From: Cognataquiflexum rubidum
Lineage (GTDB): Bacteria; Bacteroidota; Bacteroidia; Cytophagales; Cyclobacteriaceae
Length of the DNA stretch: 64,000 nucleotides
Direction: 5' to 3'
Assembly: GCF_022538115.1 (NCBI RefSeq)
Contig: NZ_JAKZAL010000006.1
Location: forward strand, 1-64,000
A model generated the notes under the pieces. It was given only the letters and a program-made list of their open reading frames with translations. It was not told where the DNA came from and made no database searches. The position numbers and the translations under genes are program-made. Shown here in pieces: positions 8,904 through 16,751 of this stretch (position 1 is its first letter; each line of letters opens with the position of its first letter).

Positions 8904-10016
8904 ATGAGCCAAAAACAAATCAACATCGCCATCGTCGGACTGGGTTTTGGGGCGGAATTTATCCCCATTTACCAGAAGCATCCGCTAGCCAATATGTATG
9001 CCATCTGCCAAAGAAACGAAGACAAACTCAATGAAATCGGAGATGCCTTTGGAGTGGAGAAGCGCTACACCGATTACGATGAGCTCCTCAAAGATCCAAA
9101 CATAGACGCTGTCCATATCAATACCCCGATCCAAGCCCATGCCGAGCAATCGCTCAAAGCACTCCGTGCCGGCAAGCATGTCGCCTGCACCGTGCCGATG
9201 GCTACGACCGTGGAAGAATGCCGTCAGATCGTCGAAGCCTGTGAAGAAACAGGGCTGACGTACATGATGATGGAGACGGTAATCTATTCCCGTGAATTCC
9301 TTTTTGTCAAAGAGATGTATGAGAAAGGGGAATTGGGCAAGATCCAGTTTCTGAGAGCAAGCCACCAACAGGAGATGGCCGGTTGGCCGGGATACTGGGA
9401 AGGGCTGCCGCCTATGCACTATGCGACGCACTGTGTAGGACCGGTATTGGCACTGCCAAAAGCACAGGCCGAATATGTGTCCTGCTTTGGTTCGGGAAGG
9501 ATAGACGAAAACCTCATCCCAAAATACGGTTCTCCCTTTGCCATCGAAACCTGCCATATTAAACTCAAAGACTCCGACCTCTCCGCAGAAGTTACCCGCT
9601 CGCTCTTCAACACGGCGAGACAATACCGTGAAAGCTTTGATGTCTATGGTTCCAAAAAGTCATTTGAGTGGACACTGATCGAGCATGAAGACTCCGTCAT
9701 CCATACCGGGGAAGTTCCTGAGCGGGTCAAAATCCCTGACTATGCCCACCTGCTTCCAAAGGAAATCGCATCCTTCACCACAGCAGGCGTATATGATTCG
9801 GATGACAACCAACACCTTTCCTTTATCCAAGGAGCGGGACATGGCGGTTCGCATCCGCACCTTGTCAATGAATTTCTGTCGGCACTGCACGAAGGAAGGG
9901 CACCCTATCCTGATGCAAGACAGTCCGCCAACATCACCTGCGTGGGCATCCTTGCCCATGAGTCAGCGATGGCCGGAGGTCAGATCATGAAGCTGCCTGA
10001 ATTTACCCTCAGGTAA
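8904..10016 (+). CDS. Gfo/Idh/MocA-family oxidoreductase
   Basis: A 370-residue NAD(P)-dependent sugar oxidoreductase. The Rossmann fold starts at residue 6 (IAIVGLGFGAEF) with a loosened GxGxxG. The second domain carries METVIYSREF (near 125) and ATHCVGP (near 174), the usual position of the catalytic histidine. The conserved EKP loop is replaced by HVACTVPMATT near residue 95-103, so the usual active-site lysine is absent. The family oxidises sugar hydroxyls to keto groups or the reverse. It probably acts with the epimerase and ThuA-fusion protein, although 335 bases with repeats separate it. A rho-independent terminator follows at 10054. Confidence 0.9.
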   Translation: MSQKQINIAIVGLGFGAEFIPIYQKHPLANMYAICQRNEDKLNEIGDAFGVEKRYTDYDELLKDPNIDAVHINTPIQAHAEQSLKALRAGKHVACTVPMATTVEECRQIVEACEETGLTYMMMETVIYSREFLFVKEMYEKGELGKIQFLRASHQQEMAGWPGYWEGLPPMHYATHCVGPVLALPKAQAEYVSCFGSGRIDENLIPKYGSPFAIETCHIKLKDSDLSAEVTRSLFNTARQYRESFDVYGSKKSFEWTLIEHEDSVIHTGEVPERVKIPDYAHLLPKEIASFTTAGVYDSDDNQHLSFIQGAGHGGSHPHLVNEFLSALHEGRAPYPDARQSANITCVGILAHESAMAGGQIMKLPEFTLR

Positions 10017-10053
10017 TCCTATTCCTTACAACCTTTATCTCTCAAACCACAAG

Positions 10054-10080
10054 AACCACTGCGAAAGCGGTGGTTTTTTT
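10054..10080 (+). terminator. Rho-independent terminator of the sugar gene set
   Basis: Stem aaccactgc/gcggtggtt (10054-10062 and 10067-10075, one G-U pair) with a GAAA loop, followed by a run of T. It ends the Gfo/Idh transcript 38 bases after the stop. Confidence 0.85.
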
Positions 10081-10219
10081 GTGGGGTTTTGGGTAATATT
10101 CTGGGGATTGATAAAAAATCCCTCTTTGGCAAATAGGAAATTTATTACATTAGTTATACTTTTAGAATTCCCAAATATATTGTCAGCTTTAGCTTAATTA
10201 TAGTCAAAAAGACATTACT

Positions 10220-10843
10220 ATGAAACCTATATTTTCTAGAAATATCGACATCAATAAAACAGCTTTTGTCAATTGGCGTACATCGAAAAACGAAGATATT
10301 CAGAATATGTTAGTTCTTGCTGAAGGATTTTTAACTTCATCTATTGAACTAGCTAAAGTTGCCTTAGCCTCCAATAAAGATAAAAAGGCTGATATAATGA
10401 TTTTTCCCATTTTGACAAATGCAAATCATGGAATAGAATTGTATTTAAAATCACTTGTTTGGACTTTAAACAAACTCCTGAAGTCAGAGAATAAGATTGA
10501 GGAGATGAATCATGATATTAAAAAAATTCTTGAGACTGCCCAAAAAAAAATAGAACAGTACAAGGACCAAGAGTCTTTAGATTTTTTTAATCACCAGATT
10601 GAAGAATTACAGAGTTATATTAATGAACTATTTACGATAATTAAGGCTTCACCCAAAAATGCAAAAATGGATTTTTCCCGATATCCATTTGACCATAAAT
10701 ATTTAAATCATTTTTATGTTGATGAACTAGGAAATGTTGAGATTGATTTGGAAAACCTTATTTCACGTTTTGAGAAAATTCTTGAAACTCTTGATGAAAG
10801 AATTTCATACTTCTATTACCAAGAGTTAAATCAGGACTGGTGA
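10220..10843 (+). CDS. HEPN-like helical protein of unknown function
   Basis: A 207-residue cytoplasmic protein with no signal or membrane segment. Its helical pattern, with ANHGIELYLKSLVWTLN (near residue 75) followed by a NHDIKKILE helix (near 98), resembles HEPN-type domains, but the RX4-6H ribonuclease motif is not visible, so it may be a non-catalytic HEPN or another helical bundle. Base composition is strikingly AT-rich: the 60 bases from 10321 contain 20 G+C against 31 in the 60 bases from 9721 within the neighbouring Gfo/Idh gene. No partner nucleotidyltransferase is beside it. It sits between an intact Gfo/Idh gene and a fragment of another, which suggests that it arrived by transfer. 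Real gene: likely; function: unknown. Confidence 0.6.
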   Translation: MKPIFSRNIDINKTAFVNWRTSKNEDIQNMLVLAEGFLTSSIELAKVALASNKDKKADIMIFPILTNANHGIELYLKSLVWTLNKLLKSENKIEEMNHDIKKILETAQKKIEQYKDQESLDFFNHQIEELQSYINELFTIIKASPKNAKMDFSRYPFDHKYLNHFYVDELGNVEIDLENLISRFEKILETLDERISYFYYQELNQDW

Positions 10844-11155
10844 AAAAAAAGCAATAAAGAAATACCAAAGGAGAGCAGGATATGGCGGTTCTCATCCTCC
10901 CTTAGTGCTTGAGTTCAAGATTGCGACATAATCAAATTAGCATTTTCATGAAATTAGTGGCTGTTGAATGTAGTATATAGAGTGTAATCGAGTTTTACAA
11001 AAAAAGGAAGATTGGCTATATTATAGACTAATCGGAATAATGAATGAGTTTAAAAAGGGTAAGTATTTTTGTTTAGTTGCGAATAAAATTCATCTTTTAA
11101 TGGAAGGATTTAAAATTAATGAAGGATTCAAGTTTAAAGAAAAAAAACTTAACCG
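10844..11155. other. AT-rich intergenic gap carrying a gene remnant
   Basis: This 312-base gap between the HEPN-like and protease genes holds the Gfo/Idh fragment listed separately and otherwise AT-rich sequence with no gene, tRNA or clear terminator. The promoter of the protease must lie in its last 200 bases but I see no good TAnnTTTG box. Confidence 0.5.
10866..10931 (+). pseudogene. Remnant of a second Gfo/Idh/MocA gene (C-terminal fragment)
   Basis: The frame starting at 10866 reads QRRAGYGGSHPPLVLEFKIA then Thr and a stop at 10929-10931. The intact gene at 8904-10016 has QGAGHGGSHPHLVNEF at the matching place (DNA 9834-9881), and the DNA is also clearly alike (ggatatggcggttctcatcc against ggacatggcggttcgcatcc). 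The fragment has one extra codon, no start and no remaining domain. It therefore looks like the tail of a lost paralogue, left behind when the HEPN-like gene was inserted or when a duplication collapsed. Confidence 0.65.
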
Positions 11156-12433
11156 ATGAAACAGATAATAATAGTATTAATCTTCAGCAGTTTTCTAGGT
11201 ATTTCTGTTTTTGGTCAACAAAGCTTTCTGCTAAATGAGGAGTTTACAGATAATTCGAATAATTGGGATGTTGGTAAAGATAAAAATGAAAATTCTGAAA
11301 TAAGATTAGGAAAATATTTGATGGAAAATTATACCAAGAACGCATGGAATTGGTATGCAATTGAAACTGATTTAGATGGTAATAAAGAGTTCTTAATAGA
11401 ATCAAGTATTAATAAGCTCAATAGTTACAATAATGAGGATATTTATGGTTTGATATGGGGTACAGAGGACGCAGAAAATTGTTTTGCTTTTGTTATTAAT
11501 ACCATAAACCAAACCTACACAGCATTTAGTATTTATGGAGGAACATGGTTTAATCTTATTAACTGGCAAAAAAGTAACCATATAAATTATGGTAACACAG
11601 CTAATAAGCTTGGAATCGCTAAGATTGGGAAGGATTTGATTTTTTTAGTAAATGATGAACCTGTTAACAAAACTCCGGTACAAGAATTTTACGGAAAACA
11701 TATTGGATTTTTTGTTGGCCCAAAAATAAAAATTGCTGCTGACAATCTTTTGGTCAAGCATATTTCATTTGAAGAGGATTTTGGTAGTTCTAATGATTCT
11801 TGGACAGGGAATGGAACAGGATTTTTTATAAGTAATGACGGATATCTTGCCACTAATTATCATGTCGTTGCTGAAGCTTCTGAAATTGAAATTGAATTTA
11901 TTCGAAATGGACAAAAACAGAATTATAAAGTAAAAGTAATCCAAAGTGACGAACAAAATGATTTAGCAATATTAAAAGTTGATGATGCTTCATTTAGTTC
12001 ATTTATCTCAATACCATATAATTTTCAAACTTCATTATCAGAAGTTGGTTCAAATGTTTTTGCTTTAGGCTATCCTTTAGCTTTATCAGTAATGGGTACA
12101 GAAATCAAATTTACTGATGGAAAAATTAGCTCTAAAACTGGTTTTAAAGGCGAAATTTCAACATACCAAATGACAACTCCAATTCAACCAGGCAATAGTG
12201 GCGGACCCCTTTTCGATTTTGATGGTAATCTAATTGGGGTAAATTCAGCAAAATTAAGAGCGGATGTTGCAGACAATGTATCATATGCTATCAAATCCAG
12301 TTATTTAAAAAATCTTCTCGATGTTCTTCCAACGACTCTTAGTTTACCGAATGATAAAACTATTGTTAATAAGACATTGACAGAAAAGATTAAAATTATA
12401 TCTGACTATGTTGTATTAATAAGGATTAAATGA
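11156..12433 (+). CDS. Secreted trypsin-like serine protease with N-terminal jelly-roll domain
   Basis: A 425-residue protein with a signal peptide (residues 1-20, ISVFG before Gln21). Residues about 25-200 look like a concanavalin/LamG-type beta-sandwich (EEFTDNSNNWDVG, repeated Trp/Gly strands). Residues about 215-395 form a Do/DegP-like trypsin domain with the full triad: His236 (TNYHVV), Asp269 (NDLAILKVD) and Ser348 (GNSGGPLFD). There is no PDZ domain, unlike DegP. It probably cleaves proteins in the periplasm or outside; the sandwich may bind glycans or protein. It shares the AT-rich composition of the HEPN-like gene before it, 312 bases upstream, so both may have come with one transfer event. 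A hairpin terminator follows directly. Confidence 0.85.
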   Translation: MKQIIIVLIFSSFLGISVFGQQSFLLNEEFTDNSNNWDVGKDKNENSEIRLGKYLMENYTKNAWNWYAIETDLDGNKEFLIESSINKLNSYNNEDIYGLIWGTEDAENCFAFVINTINQTYTAFSIYGGTWFNLINWQKSNHINYGNTANKLGIAKIGKDLIFLVNDEPVNKTPVQEFYGKHIGFFVGPKIKIAADNLLVKHISFEEDFGSSNDSWTGNGTGFFISNDGYLATNYHVVAEASEIEIEFIRNGQKQNYKVKVIQSDEQNDLAILKVDDASFSSFISIPYNFQTSLSEVGSNVFALGYPLALSVMGTEIKFTDGKISSKTGFKGEISTYQMTTPIQPGNSGGPLFDFDGNLIGVNSAKLRADVADNVSYAIKSSYLKNLLDVLPTTLSLPNDKTIVNKTLTEKIKIISDYVVLIRIK

Positions 12434-12478
12434 AAAAGTACCCTTTCTGAGTGTAGTTTGACTTTTGATGGTGAATCT

Positions 12479-12507
12479 AGGTGTAGTTTGAAACTACACC
12501 TTTTTAT
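12479..12507 (+). terminator. Rho-independent terminator of the serine protease gene
   Basis: Arms aggtgtagttt (12479-12489) and aaactacacct (12491-12501) are followed by a T-rich run. The outer strand gtgtagtttga also occurs once more at 12451, giving a short direct repeat. Confidence 0.8.
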
Positions 12508-12850
12508 TTTAAGGAATTTGTAATTCCAATTCCACAATGGTTCAACCCTTTTAGGGTTTTTGCCTCCCATCCTTATATCATTTATCCCCGGTTTTACCGG
12601 GGGCTCCGCCACAGCGGACAGGTATTGAGAAGTTTGATCCCTTCAGGATCATTTTTTCTATTCTCTGATATTTAAGAATTCAAAGGCAGAAACTGAACCA
12701 CTTTGCTCCTTCTTGAGATCCTAAAACTGACCCCGAACGGGGTCAAACCTATCAATAGCCGCGGGCAGCAGCCCGTGGATCAAAACAACCAAGAATATGC
12801 TCCCGACCCCTAAGGGTGTCGAACTATTTTCCTCCAAGTGGGTACTTCCG

Positions 12851-12889
12851 AAGTGGGAGGGGGTACTTCGGAAGTACCCCCTCCCACTT
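12851..12889. repeat. Perfect 19-base inverted repeat
   Basis: Arms aagtgggagggggtacttc (12851-12869) and gaagtaccccctcccactt (12871-12889) surround one base. It has no T-run and stands directly before the heptad array, so it is more likely a mobile palindrome or array boundary than a terminator. A partial extra copy of one arm (gggtacttccgaagtggg) lies just upstream. Confidence 0.8.
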
Positions 12890-12896
12890 CAGATGT

Positions 12897-13568
12897 GAAC
12901 TCACTCACCTTTTTACCGAACTCGGTCACCTTTTTGGTGAACTCACTCACCTTTTTGCTAAACTAGTTCTCCTCGGAGGTGAACTCACTGACCTTTTTGC
13001 TGAACTCGGTCGCCTAAGAGGTGAACTCACTGACCTTTTTGCTAAACTAGTTCGCCTCGGAGCTGAACTCACTGACCTTTTTACTCACCCAGTTCACCTT
13101 TTTGCTAAACTAGTTCGCCTCGGAGGTGAACTCACTGACCGTTTTGCTGAACTCGGTCACCTTTTTGCCGAACTCAGGCGCCTTTTTGGTGAACTCAGGC
13201 GCCTTTTTGGTGAACTCACTGACATTTTTGCTAAACTAATTCGCCTCGGAGGTGAACTCACTGACCTTTTTGGTGAACTCGGTCACCTTTTTGGTGAACT
13301 CACTGACCTTTTTGCTGAATTCGGTCACCTTTTTGGTGAACTCACTCACCTTTTTGCTAAACTCGGTCGCCTCAAAGGTGAACTCACTGACCTTTTTGCT
13401 AAACTCGGTCGCCTCGGAGGCGAACTCACTGACCTTTTTGCTGAATTCACTGACCTTTCTGCTGAACTGGTTCGCCTCGGAGGTGAACTCACTGACCTTT
13501 TTACTCACCCAGTTCACCTTTTTGGTGAACTCACTAACCTTTTTACCGAACTCGGTCACCTTTTTGGT
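12897..13568. repeat. Tandem array of 32 units of 21 bases encoding heptads
   Basis: The array runs for 672 bases in phase without indels. Plus-strand units translate as ELTDLFA, ELGHLFG, KLVRLGG and similar; minus-strand units as KKVSEFT, KKVTEFS, SEANQFS. Units are imperfect, with three main types interleaved. The plus frame stays open from a GTG at 12816 to 13604 (262 codons), but it starts in a palindrome field and has no signal or domain. The minus frame has the more protein-like, Lys/Glu-rich coiled-coil character but is broken by stops where Gln codons became TAG. I therefore call it a repeat array derived from a coiled-coil gene, not a confident gene. It is not CRISPR: there are no unique spacers. 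Confidence 0.75.
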
Positions 13569-13679
13569 AAACGTTACAAAGCACAGGTGGTGTTTGGCGT
13601 TTGATGATGGAAGCCTTTTTTCCATTCCAAAGTCGGAAATTTGATTTTCAATCCTACTTCCAAGGAATAAAAAATCCAC
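13236..13679 (-). pseudogene. Possible decayed heptad-repeat (coiled-coil) gene
   Basis: On the minus strand an ATG at 13679 opens 147 codons: a leader containing EKRLPSSNAKHHLC followed by about 15 heptads of the KKVSEFT/KKVTEFS/SEATEFS types, with Val and Phe at the a and d positions. The frame stops at 13236-13238 in a SEAN-stop unit; equivalent units elsewhere read SEANQF. Further heptads continue beyond the stop with more stops of the same kind. A truncated copy of the leader (LPSSNAKHHLC) lies on the same strand near 14420-14454. This suggests a former gene broken by nonsense changes, but it could also be a never-translated repeat. Confidence 0.3.
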
Positions 13680-14454
13680 TTATCTTTAATTGGGGTACCA
13701 TCTTAGTCTAAAGTTTTTGAGTGACTAAGAATCCACTTCACCACATCAAAAGACAATTATGATAATTAAAATCCATCAGAAATCTGAAAGAAATTACGTA
13801 GCTTTTTTTCCGTCCATCTTGAAGCAAACTCTTGTTTTATTTTTCTTTTTATTGAGCACCCAAAACTTTGCGCAGCAAGAAACCAAGCCGAGAAGTTTGG
13901 GTATTCATGGGGGAATAAACAGCAGTCTCCTCGACGACGCGCTTGGCCCAAGTTTTTCTTTCCACTATGCGATCCGTACAGATAAAGTGCTCCAAATTGA
14001 ATCCATGCTTTTCTTTGACAGCAACTCGGGAGAATCTTTTATGTCAGGATCTTCCCAAAAAAGTTCCGGAATTGGTTTGGCGGCGGGTCTGAGGATCAAT
14101 GTCTTGCCCAATAGAAATTGGAACCCTTCTTTGGTAATTATGCCGGGAATAATGCAGAGTTCTGAAAGAATAAATGGTAGAGAGTTAAGTGAGGTATCAG
14201 GAGCTATTTGCCTAGGCCTTTCCAATACTTTTCAGGGCAAGCATATGGTTACCCTAGGAATCAACCAAGGAGAAAATATAAGTGCAGCTTATATAAAATA
14301 CGGTTTCTGGTTTTGATAAAGGGAAAAACTCTTATCCCTATCTGAGAGCAGTTTAACGATTGGTGGTAAGACTGGGTGAATTTCAAATTACCCCGATCAC
14401 TTTTCGCAAATTCCACACAGCACAGGTGGTGTTTGGCGTTTGATGATGGAAGCC
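13581..14454. repeat. 35-base direct repeats flanking a small beta-barrel gene
   Basis: An identical 35-base string starting gcacaggtggtgtttggcgt and ending ttgatgatggaagcc lies at 13581-13615 and at 14420-14454. The bases just before each copy are also related (cggtcaccttttt against ccgatcacttttc). The pair encloses the 185-codon gene at 13759-14316, so the gene may have been inserted or a repeat unit duplicated. Confidence 0.8.
13759..14316 (+). CDS. Small outer-membrane beta-barrel protein
   Basis: A 185-residue exported protein. A long n-region (residues 1-23) precedes a hydrophobic core LVLFFFLLSTQNFAQ and a cleavage site near residue 40. The mature part alternates polar and apolar residues in Gly-rich strands (SLGIHGGINS, SSGIGLAAGLRINV, SVSGAICLGLS-like, YIKYGFWF) and ends in an aromatic Phe, typical of an eight-strand PorT/OmpW-size barrel. 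No enzymatic motif is seen. It lies alone between 35-base direct repeats, with no close operon partner. The function is unknown; the barrel call is from pattern only. Confidence 0.7.
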   Translation: MIIKIHQKSERNYVAFFPSILKQTLVLFFFLLSTQNFAQQETKPRSLGIHGGINSSLLDDALGPSFSFHYAIRTDKVLQIESMLFFDSNSGESFMSGSSQKSSGIGLAAGLRINVLPNRNWNPSLVIMPGIMQSSERINGRELSEVSGAICLGLSNTFQGKHMVTLGINQGENISAAYIKYGFWF

Positions 14455-14529
14455 ATTGAATCCCCATAATTTTTTTTTTAATCCTGCCTAAAATTTTATA
14501 GGTTTAAGGTAATCCCAAGACATGTTTTG

Positions 14530-16206
14530 ATGAAAAAACAAGCCCTTTCCATTGCTTTAGGTTTCCTACTGATCATTGGATGCAATAGCAAAAGTAACCA
14601 CCCTTTTGGCCAGGATATCAGTACGGATGTGGAACAAATAGCCCTTGGCAAGTCCTTGTTTGAGCAAAACTGTACTTCCTGTCACAACTTCACCCAAAAG
14701 ACCATTGGCCCCAATCTCAGCGGCCTGACTTCCCAAATCGAGGCTGATTGGCTCAAATCCTTTATCAAAAATCCACAACAGCTCTTGGATAACGGAGATC
14801 AGCGAACCAAAATATTAATGGAGGAATATAAAGTCCTGATGCCTGCCTTCCCTTTACTTTCTGAGGCGGAAATAGAGGCTTTGTTGAGTTACATGCATTC
14901 TTTTGGGCCTGTGGCTGCTGTAGCATTGGCAGAGGGCGAAGCCTTAGCAGACCCGATTCCTGAGAAAACAAAGGATTCGGGATTGTTTTTGGAATTGGAA
15001 TTTTTCACCCAAATCCCCGCCTCCGATTCCATTTCACCTTTGGCCAAAATCACCAAAATGGAAAGTGAACCTATTTCAGGGAGGCTTTTTGTGCAGGATC
15101 AGCATGGGAAAATGTACGAGTTGGTCAATGGAAAGCCCCAGGTATTCTTTGACCTGAGAGCCCTTAGGCCGGATTTTGTATCCAAACCGGGATTGGCTAC
15201 AGGATTTGGCAGCTATGCCTTTCATCCCGAATATGTCGACAATGGATTGCTCTATACTTCCCATACCGAGAAACCGGGTTCCAAGACGGCGGATTTTGCC
15301 TATGCCGACAGCATCAAAGTGACGATGCAGTGGGTCTTAACCGAATGGAAAACAGCTAATCCCTCCTCAAAATCATTTGTCGGCGAAAGCCGGGAGCTCC
15401 TCCGGGTAAATGTCGTCACCCAGATCCACGGCATGCAGGAAATTGCCTTTAATCCACATGCCAAAAAAGGAGAGGAAGATTACGGCCTACTATATATCGG
15501 TATCGGTGATGGCGGCAGCGCCGAAAATGGATTCGACTTTATTTCTGATCACAAAGGCAGTGCTGTTTGGAGCAGCATTCTCAGGATAGACCCGAAAGGG
15601 AAAAACAGTAAAAACGGAAAATACGGCATCCCAAAAGAAAATCCATTTGTCGGGCAATCGGACAAAGCAGAGGAAGTCTTTGCTTATGGTTTCCGAAATC
15701 CAAACCGAATTTTTTGGGATCTAAGGGGAAGGATGATGGCTTCAGAAATCGGCCACAAAAACATAGAAGAACTCAATGTAATCGAGGCGGGAAAGTTTTA
15801 TGGTTGGCCGATACGGGAAGGCAGCTTTGTCATCAATGCTCAGGGAGATATGGACAAGGTCTTTGCCTTGCCTGCGGACGATGCGGAAATCGGAGCCACT
15901 TACCCGTTTTTACAATTTGACCATGACGAAGGCTTGGCAATCATTGCAGGGTATTTTCCAAGTTCGGGGATCTTCAAAGGCAAATTCCTTTTTGGGGATG
16001 TTCCCTCCGGAAAGGTCTTCGTATCTGACCTGAATGAATCGAATCCCAAAATCCAAAAGGTCGGCATCAAGGTCAATGGAAAGGAAAAAGGCCTTCAGGA
16101 ATTATGTGGCAAGCCAAGGGTGGATTTGAAATTCGGTCAGGATAAGTCAGGCCAGGTTTACATTTTGACCAAAGCGGATGGGAAGGTTTATAGGATATTG
16201 AATTGA
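14530..16206 (+). CDS. Cytochrome c / PQQ-type sugar dehydrogenase fusion lipoprotein
   Basis: A 558-residue lipoprotein (lipobox LLIIGC, Cys18). A monohaem cytochrome c domain comes first: CTSCH (Cys48, Cys51, His52) with Met104 in VLMPAFP as likely second haem ligand. Residues about 160-558 form a six-bladed glucose/sorbosone-dehydrogenase-like propeller (YGLLYIGIGDGGSAENG, EVFAYGFRNPNRIFWD). Such enzymes oxidise sugars in the periplasm with PQQ and pass electrons to the attached cytochrome. I place the start at the ATG at 14530 rather than the TTG one codon earlier. It stands alone; the ThuA-fusion sugar set at 4.2-10 kb may feed the same periplasmic sugar oxidation. Confidence 0.87.
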   Translation: MKKQALSIALGFLLIIGCNSKSNHPFGQDISTDVEQIALGKSLFEQNCTSCHNFTQKTIGPNLSGLTSQIEADWLKSFIKNPQQLLDNGDQRTKILMEEYKVLMPAFPLLSEAEIEALLSYMHSFGPVAAVALAEGEALADPIPEKTKDSGLFLELEFFTQIPASDSISPLAKITKMESEPISGRLFVQDQHGKMYELVNGKPQVFFDLRALRPDFVSKPGLATGFGSYAFHPEYVDNGLLYTSHTEKPGSKTADFAYADSIKVTMQWVLTEWKTANPSSKSFVGESRELLRVNVVTQIHGMQEIAFNPHAKKGEEDYGLLYIGIGDGGSAENGFDFISDHKGSAVWSSILRIDPKGKNSKNGKYGIPKENPFVGQSDKAEEVFAYGFRNPNRIFWDLRGRMMASEIGHKNIEELNVIEAGKFYGWPIREGSFVINAQGDMDKVFALPADDAEIGATYPFLQFDHDEGLAIIAGYFPSSGIFKGKFLFGDVPSGKVFVSDLNESNPKIQKVGIKVNGKEKGLQELCGKPRVDLKFGQDKSGQVYILTKADGKVYRILN

Positions 16207-16751
16207 GAATGATATTGATATTTGTTGATACTAGTGGATATGAATTGATATTTACTAACCACTTTTACTCCAGAAGATAAACAACATTTTTCTCCACCTC
16301 GGCAAGCTCGGTGGACTGGTACCGTGATATCATAGGGGGTTGGGGGAAATGCGGCTTTGCCGCATTTCCCCCAACCCCCCAACATCAATATATTCCGGTG
16401 GTCGATCCCGATAATTATCGCGGACGAGACCATTCTGAAAGTAATCCCTTACTAATAAGAAAGCATATCAACACATTAATTGATATTCATCTGTAAATAG
16501 AGGTTTTTCCTGAGGTTTACAATTGAATATTTTAGCAGACGATTTGAAAAAACCAATTGGGTTTTTGGGTTGGGAGGACAGCATGGATTGCCATATTATC
16601 TTTTGCACTGTTATACAAACTTTTCCCCCTGAAAATCAACAGTCTAAGATTTTCCTTTTTGTAAACAATCTTATTTTCTATTGATACAATGGTAATCTAT
16701 TTTTTATTTCTCTATCTTTTTACTAACAAAAACCTAGTAAATTATTAACCT
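16207..16751. other. Non-coding gap with long hairpin
   Basis: A 545-base gap upstream of the PhoH gene. It begins with several ttgatatt strings (16214-16257, again near 16480), contains the perfect 21-base hairpin listed separately, and ends in AT-rich promoter-like DNA. No gene is seen. Confidence 0.55.
16335..16379. repeat. Perfect 21-base hairpin
   Basis: Arms 16335-16355 and 16359-16379 (gggggttgggggaaatgcgg on the left, plus one C) surround a TTT loop. It lies 129 bases after the dehydrogenase stop. Without a T-run it is a weak terminator candidate; a dispersed palindromic element is more likely. Confidence 0.75.

Larger units (their letters stand above)
12434..13758. other. Repeat-rich non-coding region
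   Basis: More than 1.3 kb without a confident gene. In order: the protease terminator; a field of short palindromes (12540-12800) such as tgaccccg/cggggtca at 12728-12745 and ccccggttttaccgggg near 12583; the 20-base string shared with position 232; a perfect 19-base inverted repeat at 12851-12889; the 21-base heptad array 12897-13568; and a 35-base element at 13581-13615 repeated at 14420. Confidence 0.7.

Noticed and set aside
12897-13568. CRISPR array
   Set aside because: The units are contiguous 21-mers with no unique spacers, and no cas gene is present.
12816-13604. 262-codon plus-strand frame over the heptad array as a real gene
   Set aside because: It begins at a GTG inside a palindrome field, lacks any domain or signal, and openness is expected from the 21-base periodicity.
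13252-13644. Third frame of the array giving NSLTFLV hydrophobic heptads
   Set aside because: It is simply the phase-shifted reading of the repeats; no start or end context supports it.
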